A stretch of DNA of 64,000 bases, from the NCBI RefSeq assembly GCF_003202285.1, contig NZ_MASW01000009.1, positions 1-64,000 of the forward strand, in the 5' to 3' direction. Position 1 is the stretch's first letter. Each line of letters opens with the position of its first letter. Origin of the DNA: Prauserella muralis. Lineage in GTDB: Bacteria; Actinomycetota; Actinomycetes; Mycobacteriales; Pseudonocardiaceae. The notes under the pieces were generated by a model. That model ran no database searches. It was not told where the DNA came from and saw only the letters and a program-made list of their open reading frames with translations. The position numbers were made by a program, and so were the translations under genes. Below, piece after piece: positions 33,876 through 44,019 of the stretch.

Positions 33876-35273
33876 TCAGGTTGTGGTCGGGTAGCTCGCA
33901 CGCTGCCACGCGGTCATACCGCCGGCGACGTTGATCACCGGGATGTCGCGTTCTCGCGCGAGCAGGCTGGCGGCGACCGACGAGCGGTAGCCGCTGCCGC
34001 ACGTGACGGCGACAGGTTTGTCCGCGGGGACCTCGTCGAGCCGGTCGGGTAGTTCGGCGCCGGTGATGAACGTGGCGCCGGTGACGTGGCCGGCGGCCCA
34101 CTCCGCGGGCTGGCGCACGTCGAGCAGAGTGACCGCGTCCTCGTCAAGCCTGCGTTTCAGCTCGTCCACTGTGATCTGCGGGGTGCGGTCGATCGGCCGT
34201 GCCGAGGTGCGCCAAGCGCTCATGCCCCCGGCCAGCCACCCGACGGGCATGCGGTAGCCGATGCGCAGCAGTTGCCAGACCGTCTCCCACAAATCCCCGG
34301 AGCGGTCGAGCACGAGCAGGATCTCCGCGTCGGCGGGGAGCACGGTGCCAGCCCAGGTGGCGAAGGACGAGCCGAGGCCGACATTGACGGCGCCGGGGAT
34401 GTGGCCGCCGCCGAAGGCTTCCGACGAGCGGGTGTCGAGCACGACGGCGCCGCCGTCGAGGGCAGCGGCGACGTCGTCGGGTGGTAGTGCCGGTGGCTCG
34501 GTGAGTACGCCGAGGGGGTCGACGCCGGCCATGTTCTGGGTGCGCATACGCCGCCAGTACGGGGGCACGGCGGGGAGGTTGTCCAGCCGGATGCATTGCC
34601 GCACGAATTCGTCTTTCTCGGCGACCTCGGCCAGGGTCGCGTTCGTGCGTTTCTCGTATCCGAGTGTGGTCGACAGGCGGGACCCGATGTTGCCGCCGCA
34701 CAGTGATCCGGCCACGTGTGTGGGGAACACTTCGACGTGGTCGGGCAGCGTGAGCAGCTTGGTCTGGATCGTGTCGCAGTAGACCTCGGCGTGGCGGCGG
34801 GCCTGCTCCTGGCCACCGAGCAGGTCGGGGCGGGCGAGGTCACCGACAAGCAGCGCCCCGCCGGAGAGCAACAACGCTGGGGTATCGGCGCTGGCGGAGC
34901 GATCGTAGACGAGCAGGCTGATGTGCTCGGGGGTGTGCCCGGGCGTGTGCATCACTTCGATGCCGACGTCGCCGAATTCGATCTGCTCGCCGTCGGCGAT
35001 CGGCCGGTGTGCGTAACTCAGCTCGCCGGCGGCTGAACCCCATACCTGCGGCGGGTGCGCGGATCCGGCCAGTTCGCCTAACCCGGACAGGTAGTCGTTG
35101 TGCCCATGGGAATCACACGCGTAGGTGATCCGGAATCCCTGGTCGCGGGCCGTCTGTCGATAGATCTCCACATCGCGGCGGGGGTCGAACACCAGCGCCT
35201 GACCGGTCTTCTCGTCCCCGATCAGGTAGGAGGCGTGTCCGAGGCTGTTGAGGTAGAACTGCTGGAACCACAT
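33876..35273 (-). CDS. Second persulfide dioxygenase-like/rhodanese fusion
   Basis: This 465-residue fusion has a beta-lactamase-fold domain (DSHGHNDYLSG near residue 54, HTPGHTPEHISL near 109, FPTHVAGSLCGG) and two rhodanese domains. The last carries the active-site loop VTCGSGYRS near residue 427. It is clearly divergent from the fusion at 29285-30667, so it is a paralogue and not a recent copy. A single-domain rhodanese gene sits four bases upstream and a TauE/SafE gene before that, forming a persulfide-to-sulfite detoxification unit. Confidence 0.9.
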   Translation of the reverse strand: MWFQQFYLNSLGHASYLIGDEKTGQALVFDPRRDVEIYRQTARDQGFRITYACDSHGHNDYLSGLGELAGSAHPPQVWGSAAGELSYAHRPIADGEQIEFGDVGIEVMHTPGHTPEHISLLVYDRSASADTPALLLSGGALLVGDLARPDLLGGQEQARRHAEVYCDTIQTKLLTLPDHVEVFPTHVAGSLCGGNIGSRLSTTLGYEKRTNATLAEVAEKDEFVRQCIRLDNLPAVPPYWRRMRTQNMAGVDPLGVLTEPPALPPDDVAAALDGGAVVLDTRSSEAFGGGHIPGAVNVGLGSSFATWAGTVLPADAEILLVLDRSGDLWETVWQLLRIGYRMPVGWLAGGMSAWRTSARPIDRTPQITVDELKRRLDEDAVTLLDVRQPAEWAAGHVTGATFITGAELPDRLDEVPADKPVAVTCGSGYRSSVAASLLARERDIPVINVAGGMTAWQRASYPTTT

Positions 35274-35276
35274 GGT

Positions 35277-35594
35277 TCACGCCACCCTTCCCGGCTTGCC
35301 GTCAGGGGTGGTGAAGGGGAGTGCGGCCTCCTGCCATGCCTGCATCCCACCGTCGGTGTTCTCCGCGGAATAACCCTGTTGCCGCAGGAATTCGGCTGCC
35401 TGTCCACTGCGGTGACCGCTGCGGCACACGGTCACCACGGGCCGCGTGGTGTCGAGCTCGGTGAGCCGGGTGGGCACCTCGGCCATCGGAATGTGCCGGG
35501 CGCTCTCGATGCGGCCGGCCTGCCATTCCTCGGGCTCGCGCACGTCCACCAGCTGTACCTCGTTTCGTCGCCGGTAGAGCTCCTCGACCTGCAT
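35277..35594 (-). CDS. Single-domain rhodanese
   Basis: This 105-residue sulfurtransferase has LVDVREPEEWQAGRI near residue 15 and the active-site loop VTVCRSGHRSG near 54. It would transfer sulfane sulfur between thiols. It lies 27 bases after the TauE gene and 4 bases before the dioxygenase fusion on the same strand, so an operon is likely. Confidence 0.9.
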   Translation of the reverse strand: MQVEELYRRRNEVQLVDVREPEEWQAGRIESARHIPMAEVPTRLTELDTTRPVVTVCRSGHRSGQAAEFLRQQGYSAENTDGGMQAWQEAALPFTTPDGKPGRVA

Positions 35595-35621
35595 CCTGCA
35601 CTCCTTCCTTTCCGTGGTTTC

Positions 35622-36464
35622 TCATGTCAGCGCGCTGGTGTTGATCAGGGCCTGAACCGCGACGAATACCGCGACCGCGATCACCAGGTAGGCGAACCAG
35701 CGGCGCAAACGGTCGGCGTCCACGCGGCCGGCAAGCCTGCCCGAGGCCACCGACGCCGCGAGGGCGGCGATCGTGAAGGCCGCGACCACGGGATAGTCCA
35801 GTTCGGTCACCGCGTCCCAGTGAGCCGCCAGTCCGGCGATCGAGTTGATCGTCACGATGAGCAGGGAGGTGGCAACCGCGGCCGGCATGTCCAGCCCGAG
35901 CATCAGGACCAGGGCGGGCACTACGAGGAAGCCGCCGCCGACGCCGAACAGGCCGGTCAAGAATCCGACGGCCGCACCCACACCCAGTGCCCGGGGCAGA
36001 CACGAGCGCCAGTTCACCCTCCCACCAGAGACGGTGCACGCCCCGCGCGGTTCGGTCGGCCCGAGCAGCATCCGCACCGCCGCGGCCACCATCACGACGG
36101 CAAACGCCAGCAGCAGCACCTGCGCGGACACCAGCCGGCCCACGGCTGCTCCACCGAAGGCCGCTCCCGCGCCTGCCGCACCGAACACCCCCGCAATCGG
36201 CCACCGCACAATGCCCTGACGTAACCGGGGGACGACCCCACCCATCGCCGAAAGCCCCACCATCACCAACGACGCCGGGATCGCCTGGCGCACCGGCTCG
36301 CCCATCCCGTAGACCAGGGCGGGCACCGCCAAAATGGACCCACCCGCGCCGAGCAGACCCAGCGTCACGCCGATCACAAGCCCGAAACCCGCCGCGAGGA
36401 TCACCCGAGCCCACCAGCGACCGGAACACGTGCTCCAGCTGTTCCGACGGGCGGCTGCATCCAC
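35622..36464 (-). CDS. TauE/SafE family sulfite exporter
   Basis: This roughly 280-residue membrane protein has the duplicated TauE/SafE pattern: GFGLVIGVTLGLLGAGGS near residue 25 and GFLTGLFGVGGGFLVVPAL near 155, about eight helices in all. It probably exports sulfite or thiosulfate produced by the dioxygenase and rhodanese enzymes. The GTG start shown is very close to its RBS and a start a little downstream is possible. An ATACCC-type operator lies 23 bases upstream. Confidence 0.88.
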   Translation of the reverse strand: MDAAARRNSWSTCSGRWWARVILAAGFGLVIGVTLGLLGAGGSILAVPALVYGMGEPVRQAIPASLVMVGLSAMGGVVPRLRQGIVRWPIAGVFGAAGAGAAFGGAAVGRLVSAQVLLLAFAVVMVAAAVRMLLGPTEPRGACTVSGGRVNWRSCLPRALGVGAAVGFLTGLFGVGGGFLVVPALVLMLGLDMPAAVATSLLIVTINSIAGLAAHWDAVTELDYPVVAAFTIAALAASVASGRLAGRVDADRLRRWFAYLVIAVAVFVAVQALINTSALT

Positions 36465-36486
36465 GTCCTCCCTTCATCCTGCCCGA

Positions 36487-36502
36487 CTACCCGTGGGGGT
36501 AT
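36487..36502 (-). promoter_or_regulatory. CstR/CsoR-type operator upstream of the sulfite-exporter operon
   Basis: The sequence CTACCC-GTGG-GGGTAT matches the island's ATACCC-N4-GGGTAT consensus with one arm mismatch, just ahead of the TauE gene. Confidence 0.55.
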
Positions 36503-36623
36503 CCGGCGAAACACCGCTCACCTACTGCTGCAACGCGCCCCTGCCGCTACTGGCGAACCGCAGCTCGGGCAGCGGTCTGACACGCAAGCGCAGGCCCTCC
36601 CCTTCACCCACGCCCGCACGACG

Positions 36624-36639
36624 ATACCCCATGGGGTAT
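36624..36639. promoter_or_regulatory. Perfect CstR/CsoR-type palindromic operator
   Basis: ATACCCCATGGGGTAT is a perfect 16-base palindrome between the divergent TauE and MMPL genes. A T-run follows. A half-like site, ATACCCCTAG, lies at 36813 near the MMPL RBS. Confidence 0.75.
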
Positions 36640-36843
36640 TTTTTGGTAGTGTCGTTCGAGGAGATACCCACATGCGGAAGATCCGGCGGCTCGGGGATCC
36701 GCTTCCTCGACGGCGCCGACGTTGTTGCGACGGCGCAGCAGAACCTGGCACTCCAGGCGCCACCTGATCGAGCGTCCCCGGCACGGGGCCGCGGTGGCAC
36801 ATGCCCGACGACATACCCCTAGTCCATATCTGGAGGAAACCGG

Positions 36844-39006
36844 ATGACCGCGTCAACCCGTACCGACAGCCACCCGCCGGACACCGCGGCGTTGTCCCTG
36901 CAGCGAAGCGGCCCGTTGGGCAGACTCGGCACGCGGATGGCCGCCCGGGCGTGGTGGGTGGTCGCGGCGTGGGTGCTCGTCGTCGGCGCGCTGGGTTCCC
37001 TCGCTCCGACAGTGTTCACCTCCCTGGCCGGCGCCGGGTGGCAGGCCAACGGATCCGAGTCGGTGCAGGTCCGTGAACTCGCCCAGCAGCACTTCGGCGG
37101 GAACGCATCCTCGGCCATCCAGGTCGTCGTGCAGTCCGACGACGCGCCGATCAGTGATCCAGCCGTGCAACAAATCCTCGGCCAGGCGGCGGATGTGCTC
37201 GCCCAGGACAACCGCATTGGGCAGCTCGTGCCGCCGAAACCGGGGATGACGATCAGCCCGGACGGCCGCACCGGCATTCTGCTCGCCGGAGCCAACGCGA
37301 ACACCGATGACATGGTCCGCGCGGTCGATGATCTCAAGGCCGACTTGACTGGGCTGTCCACGTCGTCGGTGCACGTCTACCCGACCGGGGCCTCGGCACT
37401 GTGGAGCGACTTCAACGAAGCCAACCACGACGCGATGATTCAGGCCGAAATGGTGTCGTGGCCGGTCACCCTGGCGATCATGGTGCTCGCGTTCGGCTCG
37501 CTCGTGGCCGCAGGGCTGCCGTTGCTGCTGACCCTGGCCGGGCTCGGCGCCTCCGCCGGTGCGCTGGTGCTGCTCAACGAGATCACCCCGATCTCGGTGT
37601 GGGCGATGAACTTCGCCATGATGTTCGCCCTCGCCCTGGGCATCGACTACGCGCTCTTCCTCGTCGTTCGCTTCCGCGACGCTCTGCGCAAGCTGGCGGA
37701 CGCGCGGGCCGCGGTGGCCGAAACCATGGACACCGCCGGCAAGGCCGTCCTGTTGTCCGGCATCACCGTGCTGGTCAGCCTCTCCGCCGTGCTGCTCGTC
37801 CCCGCACCGGCGGTGCGGACCATGGCCGTGGGCATCATGCTCGCCGTCGTCTTCGTCCTCGCCGCCACCCTCACCCTGCTCCCGGCCGTGCTGGGCAAGC
37901 TCGGCGGCCGGGTCAACTCCCTCGCCCTGCCCTGGGCCAAGCGCACCGAGGCCCACTCGCCACGGTTCTCCCGCTGGGGGCAGTTGCTGAGCCGTAAACC
38001 CTGGCCCTTCGCCCTCGGCGCGCTGCTGGTGTTGATCGCCCTGTCCCTGCCGGTGTTCGGGCTCAAGGTCGCGATGCCCTCCATCCAGGTCGTCCCGAAC
38101 GATGCCCCGGTCCGGCAGGGCTACGAAGCCGTTCAAGACAGCTTCGGCGACGGCGCCCCCGGCATGCTGCAGATCATCACCCCCGCCGCCGACGCCCAGG
38201 CCACCGCCGCCCAGGCCGAGGACACCGACGGCATCGCGCTGGTCACCCCGCCGCAACCCGCCTCCGACGGCTCCGACTACGCCCTGGTCCAAGCCATGCC
38301 GACCGTCGATCCGTCCTCGCCCCAACTGGGCGACACACTCGACCGGCTGCGCGACACCCTGCCCGACGGCGCACTCGTCGGTGGCGCGCCGGCGGAGAAC
38401 CTGGACCTGCAGACCGCACTGAACGACTACCTGCCGTTGGTCGTCGGGGTGATCCTGGCCCTCGGGTTCGTCCTACTCCTGGTCGCCCTGCAAGCCCCGG
38501 TCATCGCGCTGCTGGGTACCGTCGTCAGCCTGCTCTCCACCGGCGCCGCGTTCGGCGTGGCGAAGCTGATCTTCCAGGACGGTCACCTCGCCGGGCTCCT
38601 CGGCTTCACTCCACAGGGATTCCTCGACGGCTGGGGGCCGGTGTTCTTCTTCGCGATGATCTTCGCCATCGCCATGGACTACACCGTGTTCCTACTCGCC
38701 AGCGCCAAAGAACACTACGAACTCACCGGCAGCCCGCGGCGCGCCCTGATCGATGGCCTGGCCCACTCCGGACGCGTGATCTTCGCCGCCGCCGCCGTCA
38801 TGGTCGCCGTGTTCTTCACCTTCGCCCTCGCCGACCCGCTACCCCCGAAGGAAATGGGCATCATCCTCGGCGTCGCGGTCCTGCTCGACGCCGCACTCAT
38901 CCGACTCGTGCTCCTGCCGGTCCTGCTCCGCATCACCGGCCACTCCGCCTGGTGGTCACCGCGCTGGCTCCGTAAAGCACTGCCGACCATCACGTTCTCC
39001 CACTGA
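36844..39006 (+). CDS. MMPL-family RND transporter
   Basis: This 720-residue transporter of the MMPL type has about 12 membrane helices in two halves. Each half has a large external loop, and the ALALGIDYALFLVVRFRD segment near residue 263 and IAMDYTVFLLASAKEH near 615 carry the conserved Asp-Tyr proton-relay pair. The ATG follows GGAGG. In mycobacteria such proteins export lipids or siderophores; the substrate here is unknown. Control by the ATACCC operators suggests export linked to sulfur or metal stress. Confidence 0.85.
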   Translation: MTASTRTDSHPPDTAALSLQRSGPLGRLGTRMAARAWWVVAAWVLVVGALGSLAPTVFTSLAGAGWQANGSESVQVRELAQQHFGGNASSAIQVVVQSDDAPISDPAVQQILGQAADVLAQDNRIGQLVPPKPGMTISPDGRTGILLAGANANTDDMVRAVDDLKADLTGLSTSSVHVYPTGASALWSDFNEANHDAMIQAEMVSWPVTLAIMVLAFGSLVAAGLPLLLTLAGLGASAGALVLLNEITPISVWAMNFAMMFALALGIDYALFLVVRFRDALRKLADARAAVAETMDTAGKAVLLSGITVLVSLSAVLLVPAPAVRTMAVGIMLAVVFVLAATLTLLPAVLGKLGGRVNSLALPWAKRTEAHSPRFSRWGQLLSRKPWPFALGALLVLIALSLPVFGLKVAMPSIQVVPNDAPVRQGYEAVQDSFGDGAPGMLQIITPAADAQATAAQAEDTDGIALVTPPQPASDGSDYALVQAMPTVDPSSPQLGDTLDRLRDTLPDGALVGGAPAENLDLQTALNDYLPLVVGVILALGFVLLLVALQAPVIALLGTVVSLLSTGAAFGVAKLIFQDGHLAGLLGFTPQGFLDGWGPVFFFAMIFAIAMDYTVFLLASAKEHYELTGSPRRALIDGLAHSGRVIFAAAAVMVAVFFTFALADPLPPKEMGIILGVAVLLDAALIRLVLLPVLLRITGHSAWWSPRWLRKALPTITFSH

Positions 39007-39160
39007 CACGTCCCGAGGGGTGGTCGTGACCACTGCTGTCGCGACCACCCCTCGGACCCGAAACACATCACCCGTGGGACTCGGTGAGATGGCTCCGCGC
39101 GTGTGGCGCTGGTGTGGGTCACAGGCCGCATCGTCGACGACGAGAGGAGAAGATCAAGCC

Positions 39161-40300
39161 ATGACCACACCCCCGCCAGCCCGGGCAGCCGCAATCCCGA
39201 CGTCACAGGCACGACGCTCGATCGCCGGGATGGCCGGTTTCATCCTGGCCCTCAACGCGCTCGGCTGGGGAATGCTCCTTTTCGTTGTCATACCACAGCA
39301 CCACACCCTCAACAGCTCACAGGTGTTCGGCATCGGGCTGGGTATCACCGCGTTTACACTCGGCGTCCGCCACGCCTTCGACGCCGACCACATCGCCGCC
39401 ATCGACAACACCACCCGCAACCTGCTCGCTCAGGGACAACGCCCACTCTCCGTGGGATTCTGGTTCTCCCTCGGCCACTCCACAGTTGTGTTCGCGCTCT
39501 CCATAGCGTTAGCGATGGGCGTGCGGGCACTGGCCGGTGCAGTACAGGACGAGGAATCGGCACTGCGTCACACGGCTAGTGCCCTCGGCTCGGCGGTATC
39601 AGGCACCTTCCTCTACGCCATCGCGATCATGAACCTTGTCGCGCTGGCCGGGATCATCAAGGTGTACCGGCAGATGCGCCACCGGGCGGCCACAGAAGCA
39701 GATCTCGACAACCAACTCAACAACCGCGGGTTCCTCAACCGACTCCTCAAAAGCACCACCAAGGCAGTCCGCAAACCCTGGCACATCTACCCAGTCGGAG
39801 TGCTCTTCGGCCTCGGATTCGACACCGCTACTGAAATCGGTCTACTCATACTCGCCGGCGGAGCCGCACTGTCCCTGCCCTGGTACGCCATCCTGGTACT
39901 ACCCGCCCTCTTTACAGCAGGCATGACCATGTTCGACACAGCCGAGGGTGTCCTCATGAACGTCGCCTACAACTGGGCCCTCACCAAACCCCTTCGCCGA
40001 ATGTTCTACAACATCATCGTCACGACACTGTCCGTCGGCAGCGCGTTCCTCATCGGCACGGTGCAACTGGCATCACTACTCACCGACACACTCCACCCCG
40101 ATTCCGGCCCCATCACCACCATCGCCGAATTCGACCTCAACTACGTCGGATTCGCACTTGTTGGACTGTTCATCCTCGTCTTCGCCCTCGCACTGCTGAC
40201 CTGGCACCTCGGCAACTTCGACACGAAACCGCCGAAACACGACATAGAGCCGACACACGACATAGACCAGAAAGCCACGATTCGCAAAGACACGACATGA
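39161..40300 (+). CDS. NiCoT family nickel/cobalt transporter
   Basis: This 379-residue secondary transporter shows the NiCoT signatures: LGVRHAFDADHIAAIDN near residue 67, FSLGHSTVVF near 104, and LGFDTATEIGLL near 222. About eight helices are present. The C-terminus is histidine-containing and hydrophilic. It would import Ni or Co for metalloenzymes, or possibly act as an efflux protein as some members do. It follows the MMPL gene by 154 bases and may be co-transcribed. Confidence 0.88.
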   Translation: MTTPPPARAAAIPTSQARRSIAGMAGFILALNALGWGMLLFVVIPQHHTLNSSQVFGIGLGITAFTLGVRHAFDADHIAAIDNTTRNLLAQGQRPLSVGFWFSLGHSTVVFALSIALAMGVRALAGAVQDEESALRHTASALGSAVSGTFLYAIAIMNLVALAGIIKVYRQMRHRAATEADLDNQLNNRGFLNRLLKSTTKAVRKPWHIYPVGVLFGLGFDTATEIGLLILAGGAALSLPWYAILVLPALFTAGMTMFDTAEGVLMNVAYNWALTKPLRRMFYNIIVTTLSVGSAFLIGTVQLASLLTDTLHPDSGPITTIAEFDLNYVGFALVGLFILVFALALLTWHLGNFDTKPPKHDIEPTHDIDQKATIRKDTT

Positions 40301-40661
40301 CACCGCCCGCGCTCTACGCGGACAGCCGACTCCTCCAGTACCCCCGCGCTCAGGGCTCCATGACAGCCGTTCTTTGACCCATGGGCCGGGGGACATTCAC
40401 TTTACCGTGTTGCGGCAATGACTATTCCGTTTCAACCATCACGGACACACATAGGCTCAAGGAATGCGCCCCTCTCACGCTTTCCGGTCCATTGGAGTCA
40501 GGGCGAGTGAAGGGCAGGATCAGCGTCGACGCAGATCCTGACAGGGTGTCGCGGGTCCTTAAACATCGGTGACGAACGTGCAACTCGTACCGTTCGAGGG
40601 TCCTGTTCGACAGCGAGCCGAGCACCTCGGTGTGGCGCCCGGCTCCCTGTGGCCGCAGTGA
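40301..40661. other. Intergenic spacer
   Basis: No gene of normal length was found. A 27-codon frame at about 40578-40661 (VQLVPFEGPVRQRAEHLG) looks like a terminal fragment of a lost protein but is too short to assign. Confidence 0.3.
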
Positions 40662-40829
40662 TCAACGGCGGCCGAACATTTTCCACCACTTCCGCTCGGA
40701 TCCGCCCTGCTCTGGTTGACACTGACACCGCCGTGACGCGGGCACACCGGCGAGCACCTGCTCGACATGGCGCCCACACCCGGTGTAGGTGGCCTTCCCG
40801 CAGGTCGAACACACAGCACGTTGACACAT
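40662..40829 (-). CDS. Small cysteine-rich protein, putative zinc binding
   Basis: This 55-residue protein starts at ATG seven bases after AGGAGG. The pattern MCQRAVCSTCGKATYTGCGRHVEQVL, described here by its residues Cys2, Cys7, Cys10, Cys18 and His21, is typical of a tiny actinobacterial cysteine-rich family, followed by CQC near residue 35. It could bind zinc or another soft metal. An ATACCC operator overlaps its promoter, putting it in the same regulon as the persulfide genes. Confidence 0.8.
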   Translation of the reverse strand: MCQRAVCSTCGKATYTGCGRHVEQVLAGVPASRRCQCQPEQGGSERKWWKMFGRR

Positions 40830-40863
40830 CGTTGAACCTCCTATGGCGACCAGGTTTACTATA

Positions 40864-40879
40864 ATACCCCAGGGGGTAT
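40864..40879 (-). promoter_or_regulatory. CstR/CsoR-type operator with overlapping -10 box
   Basis: ATACCCC-AG-GGGGTAT is a palindrome with seven-base arms. A minus-strand TATTAT at 40861-40866 overlaps it, upstream of the cysteine-rich protein gene. Confidence 0.72.
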
Positions 40880-40965
40880 CAGCCAATCAAAAATGGGGCC
40901 GTCATCGTCTCTCCCCCGGCCACTGTCGCTCGTTATCCCGCCCGCCGACGGGTGCCAAGGAAGGT

Positions 40966-41625
40966 TCAGAAGTCGCGCGAGGTGTGTGGGGGCGAGTCAG
41001 CTGTCAGCGGTGGTCGCCGCTGGCGGCGCTGGAGTCGGGCGTGGGCGCGACCGGTGGCGAGGTACCACTGGACAGCGAGGACGGCCGCGAGAGCGATCTC
41101 CACCAGGTCGCCGCCGTAGTACATCAGCTGCGCACCCGTGTGCAGGTCGACCGCACTGTAGGTGGTGGCGGGCGGGCGGGCGACGTACAGGGTCTTGGCA
41201 AGGATGGCGTGGCCGGCACCGGCGGCCAGCAGGGTGAGGCCCCGCCAGGCGAGGTTCCAGCGGTGGCGTAGCGGGTCGAGCTGGCAGATGGCGAAGGTGA
41301 ACAGCAATCCGGCCAGCACGACGTGGACCTGGACTGCGGCGTGTATCAGCGGCTGGTGATGTGTCGCGGCCAGCAATGGGGTGCGGTAGAGCAGCCACAG
41401 GCCGCCGATGTCCAGCAGTGCGGCCAGGGGCGGGAAGACAAGCCACGTGACGGGCCGGGAGTGCGCCAGGGCCAGCAACACTCGCCGCGCACTCTGAGGA
41501 GGCAGGGCGCGCTGGGCCAGAGTGAGGGGACGGGCGAGGACCAGCAGCAACGGGGCGATCATGGCGACGACGAGGTGCTGGGCCATGTGGGCGGTGAACG
41601 GCCCGCCGGACAGCGGGAACAGCAC
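40966..41625 (-). CDS. CtaG-type membrane protein, copy 2, N-terminally truncated
   Basis: This 219-residue protein begins at GTG with the HMAQHLVVAMIAPLLLVL segment that is near residue 85 in copy 1. It retains MYYGGDLVEIALAAVL near the end. The first helices, about 70 residues, are missing. Its 5' end overlaps the DUF2243 copy 2 frame by 67 bases, whereas in copy 1 the genes just abut. A deletion joining the two genes is the simplest explanation. Function is doubtful. Confidence 0.65.
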   Translation of the reverse strand: MLFPLSGGPFTAHMAQHLVVAMIAPLLLVLARPLTLAQRALPPQSARRVLLALAHSRPVTWLVFPPLAALLDIGGLWLLYRTPLLAATHHQPLIHAAVQVHVVLAGLLFTFAICQLDPLRHRWNLAWRGLTLLAAGAGHAILAKTLYVARPPATTYSAVDLHTGAQLMYYGGDLVEIALAAVLAVQWYLATGRAHARLQRRQRRPPLTADSPPHTSRDF

Positions 41626-42200
41626 CGCGGACGCTGTGCGTCTGCGCGAACGGCCAGGGCCGCGCCGACGGTCAGCAGGACGAGTCCGGCGCCGTTCCAG
41701 GCGAGGTCGTAGGGCAGGATGTCGACGCCGTAGCGGACCTGATGGATGCGCAGCAGCTTGTGGTCGACGATGCCGTCGAAGAGCTGGAACGCGCCTAACC
41801 CGAGGAACAGCCCGGCCCAGGCCTGCGGCGGGGCCAGAGTGTGGTGGCGCCGCAAATCCGCATACAACACGAAGCCGGCGACCAGCCCAAGCAGTTCGGC
41901 GGTATGCAACAGACCGTCCGAGAGCAACCCGACGGCACGCGTGGAGCGGTCGTAGAAGTGGTGCCAGGCCAGGATCTGGTGAAAGACGATCTCATCGAGC
42001 GCGGCCATCACCGCCACACCCAACAGCGCACACCGGCAGAGACCGCCGCGGCCGCTGGCGCCCAAGGATGCAGCAGGTCGAGTCGCACCGGCCGGGCCCC
42101 GGGCAACGACACGCCGCGATCCTGCCCGGCCGCCACTCCGACGTCGGACCACCGCCCCGCGAGGACACCTACAGCCGCTAGGCAGAGCGCGACAAGTCAA
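41559..42200 (-). CDS. DUF2243 membrane protein, copy 2
   Basis: This 213-residue frame contains the DUF2243 core: DEIVFHQILAWHHF and FDGIVDHKLLRIHQVRYG histidine motifs. The N-terminal 60 residues are arginine-rich and poorly conserved; the native start is probably near ALLGVAVMAALDE. The last 30 residues read the wrong frame of the downstream CtaG gene, indicating a deletion at its 3' end. Confidence 0.65.
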   Translation of the reverse strand: MTCRALPSGCRCPRGAVVRRRSGGRAGSRRVVARGPAGATRPAASLGASGRGGLCRCALLGVAVMAALDEIVFHQILAWHHFYDRSTRAVGLLSDGLLHTAELLGLVAGFVLYADLRRHHTLAPPQAWAGLFLGLGAFQLFDGIVDHKLLRIHQVRYGVDILPYDLAWNGAGLVLLTVGAALAVRADAQRPRCCSRCPAGRSPPTWPSTSSSP

Positions 42201-42885
<685 letters not shown>

Positions 42886-42992
42886 ACCCCTGATACGCCG
42901 GTGGACACGAGCTTGGGAGCGTGGCGGTTAACTACCACGGCCCCGACTCCCGACCGCGCCGCATCTGGCCGTGACGTCTATATCCGGACAGA

Positions 42993-43658
42993 ATGGGGCA
43001 GGTGGGCGATGAACGATCATCCCGGCAGGCTGCCAACAGTGAGGCGCTGGGGCAGGTAGCGCACGCTCTCAGCGAGGTGGCCCGGTCACTGACCGCGGAA
43101 CCGGATCTGCACCAGACCATGAAAGGGATCGTGACTGCCGCGGTGGCAACGATCCCTGGCGCGGAGTACGCCGGGGTGTCGCTGCTGGAGGCCGGGCAGC
43201 TGCGCACCGTCGCGCCGTCTGACGATCTCGTGGCCCGCTTGGACGAGTTGCAGCATGAGCTGGGCGAAGGCCCATGCGTGGATGCCATCGCCGAGCACCA
43301 CACCTACCGCACCGGCAACCTCGCCGACGACTCCCGCTGGCCCAAGTTCGCCGACACCGCGGCCAGCCTCGGTGTGGCGTCCGTGCTGGGGTTCCGATTG
43401 TTCGCCACCAGCACCACCCTGGGCGCGCTGAACCTGTACTCCTCACAGCGCGACGCGTTCGATGCCGATGCCGAGCACATCGGTGAACTGTTCGCCGCTC
43501 ACGCCGCCGTCGCCCTGATCGGCTCCCAGGAACAGGCCCAGCTACGCACCGCGCTCGGGACCCGCGACGTGATCGCCACGGCCAAGGGCATCCTCATGCA
43601 CCGCCACCGCCGCACGGACGCGCAAGCGTCCACGATGCTTCCGACGGCTGGCAACTGA
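42993..43658 (+). CDS. GAF-ANTAR regulator with shortened ANTAR domain
   Basis: This 221-residue protein has a GAF sensor domain at about residues 20-170 (VATIPGAEYAGVSLLE, ELGEGPCVDAI). It is followed by the beginning of an ANTAR RNA-binding antiterminator domain (RDVIATAKGILMHRH). The ANTAR helices normally continue about 35 more residues; here the frame stops at TMLPTAGN. It is probably impaired in RNA binding. No ANTAR tail was found in nearby frames, so this is a truncation more than a simple frameshift. Confidence 0.75.
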   Translation: MGQVGDERSSRQAANSEALGQVAHALSEVARSLTAEPDLHQTMKGIVTAAVATIPGAEYAGVSLLEAGQLRTVAPSDDLVARLDELQHELGEGPCVDAIAEHHTYRTGNLADDSRWPKFADTAASLGVASVLGFRLFATSTTLGALNLYSSQRDAFDADAEHIGELFAAHAAVALIGSQEQAQLRTALGTRDVIATAKGILMHRHRRTDAQASTMLPTAGN

Positions 43659-44019
43659 GAACATTGCGCCTCACTCACCAGCAGGGGTGGCCATGGGTCG
43701 CGCAACTTCTGCACGTGTCGGCCTACGTGGCGCGCCACCTCGGAGCGCATTGCACGCGCCGAACCGGACGTCCAGGACGGGGGAAAGTTGCGGCAGAGGC
43801 GGGCGATTAGGCCTGCTGGCCATCTACTTCAGCTCAGGCATTCGGCAAGTCGTGATTCCGGTGATTACCAGTAAGGTCCGGCATTTCGGTGGTTTACGAG
43901 TTCATGAATAACCTCTTCATCAACGTGACGCGATGAGTGTCCTGATTGGACGAGCAGTGGAATCGTTCGACGATGCGCGAATGGCGCGAGCGCGGGCCGA
44001 CGCTCGCGCGATCGGTTTG
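43659..44019. other. Intergenic spacer after the stress island
   Basis: No convincing coding sequence. It separates the plus-strand regulator genes from the minus-strand accessory operon and is the likely junction of two cargo blocks. Confidence 0.3.

Noticed and set aside
36672-36822. A short coding frame just upstream of the MMPL gene
   Set aside because: Two overlapping frames are possible, neither has a good RBS, and no family pattern is visible; it is more likely leader sequence.
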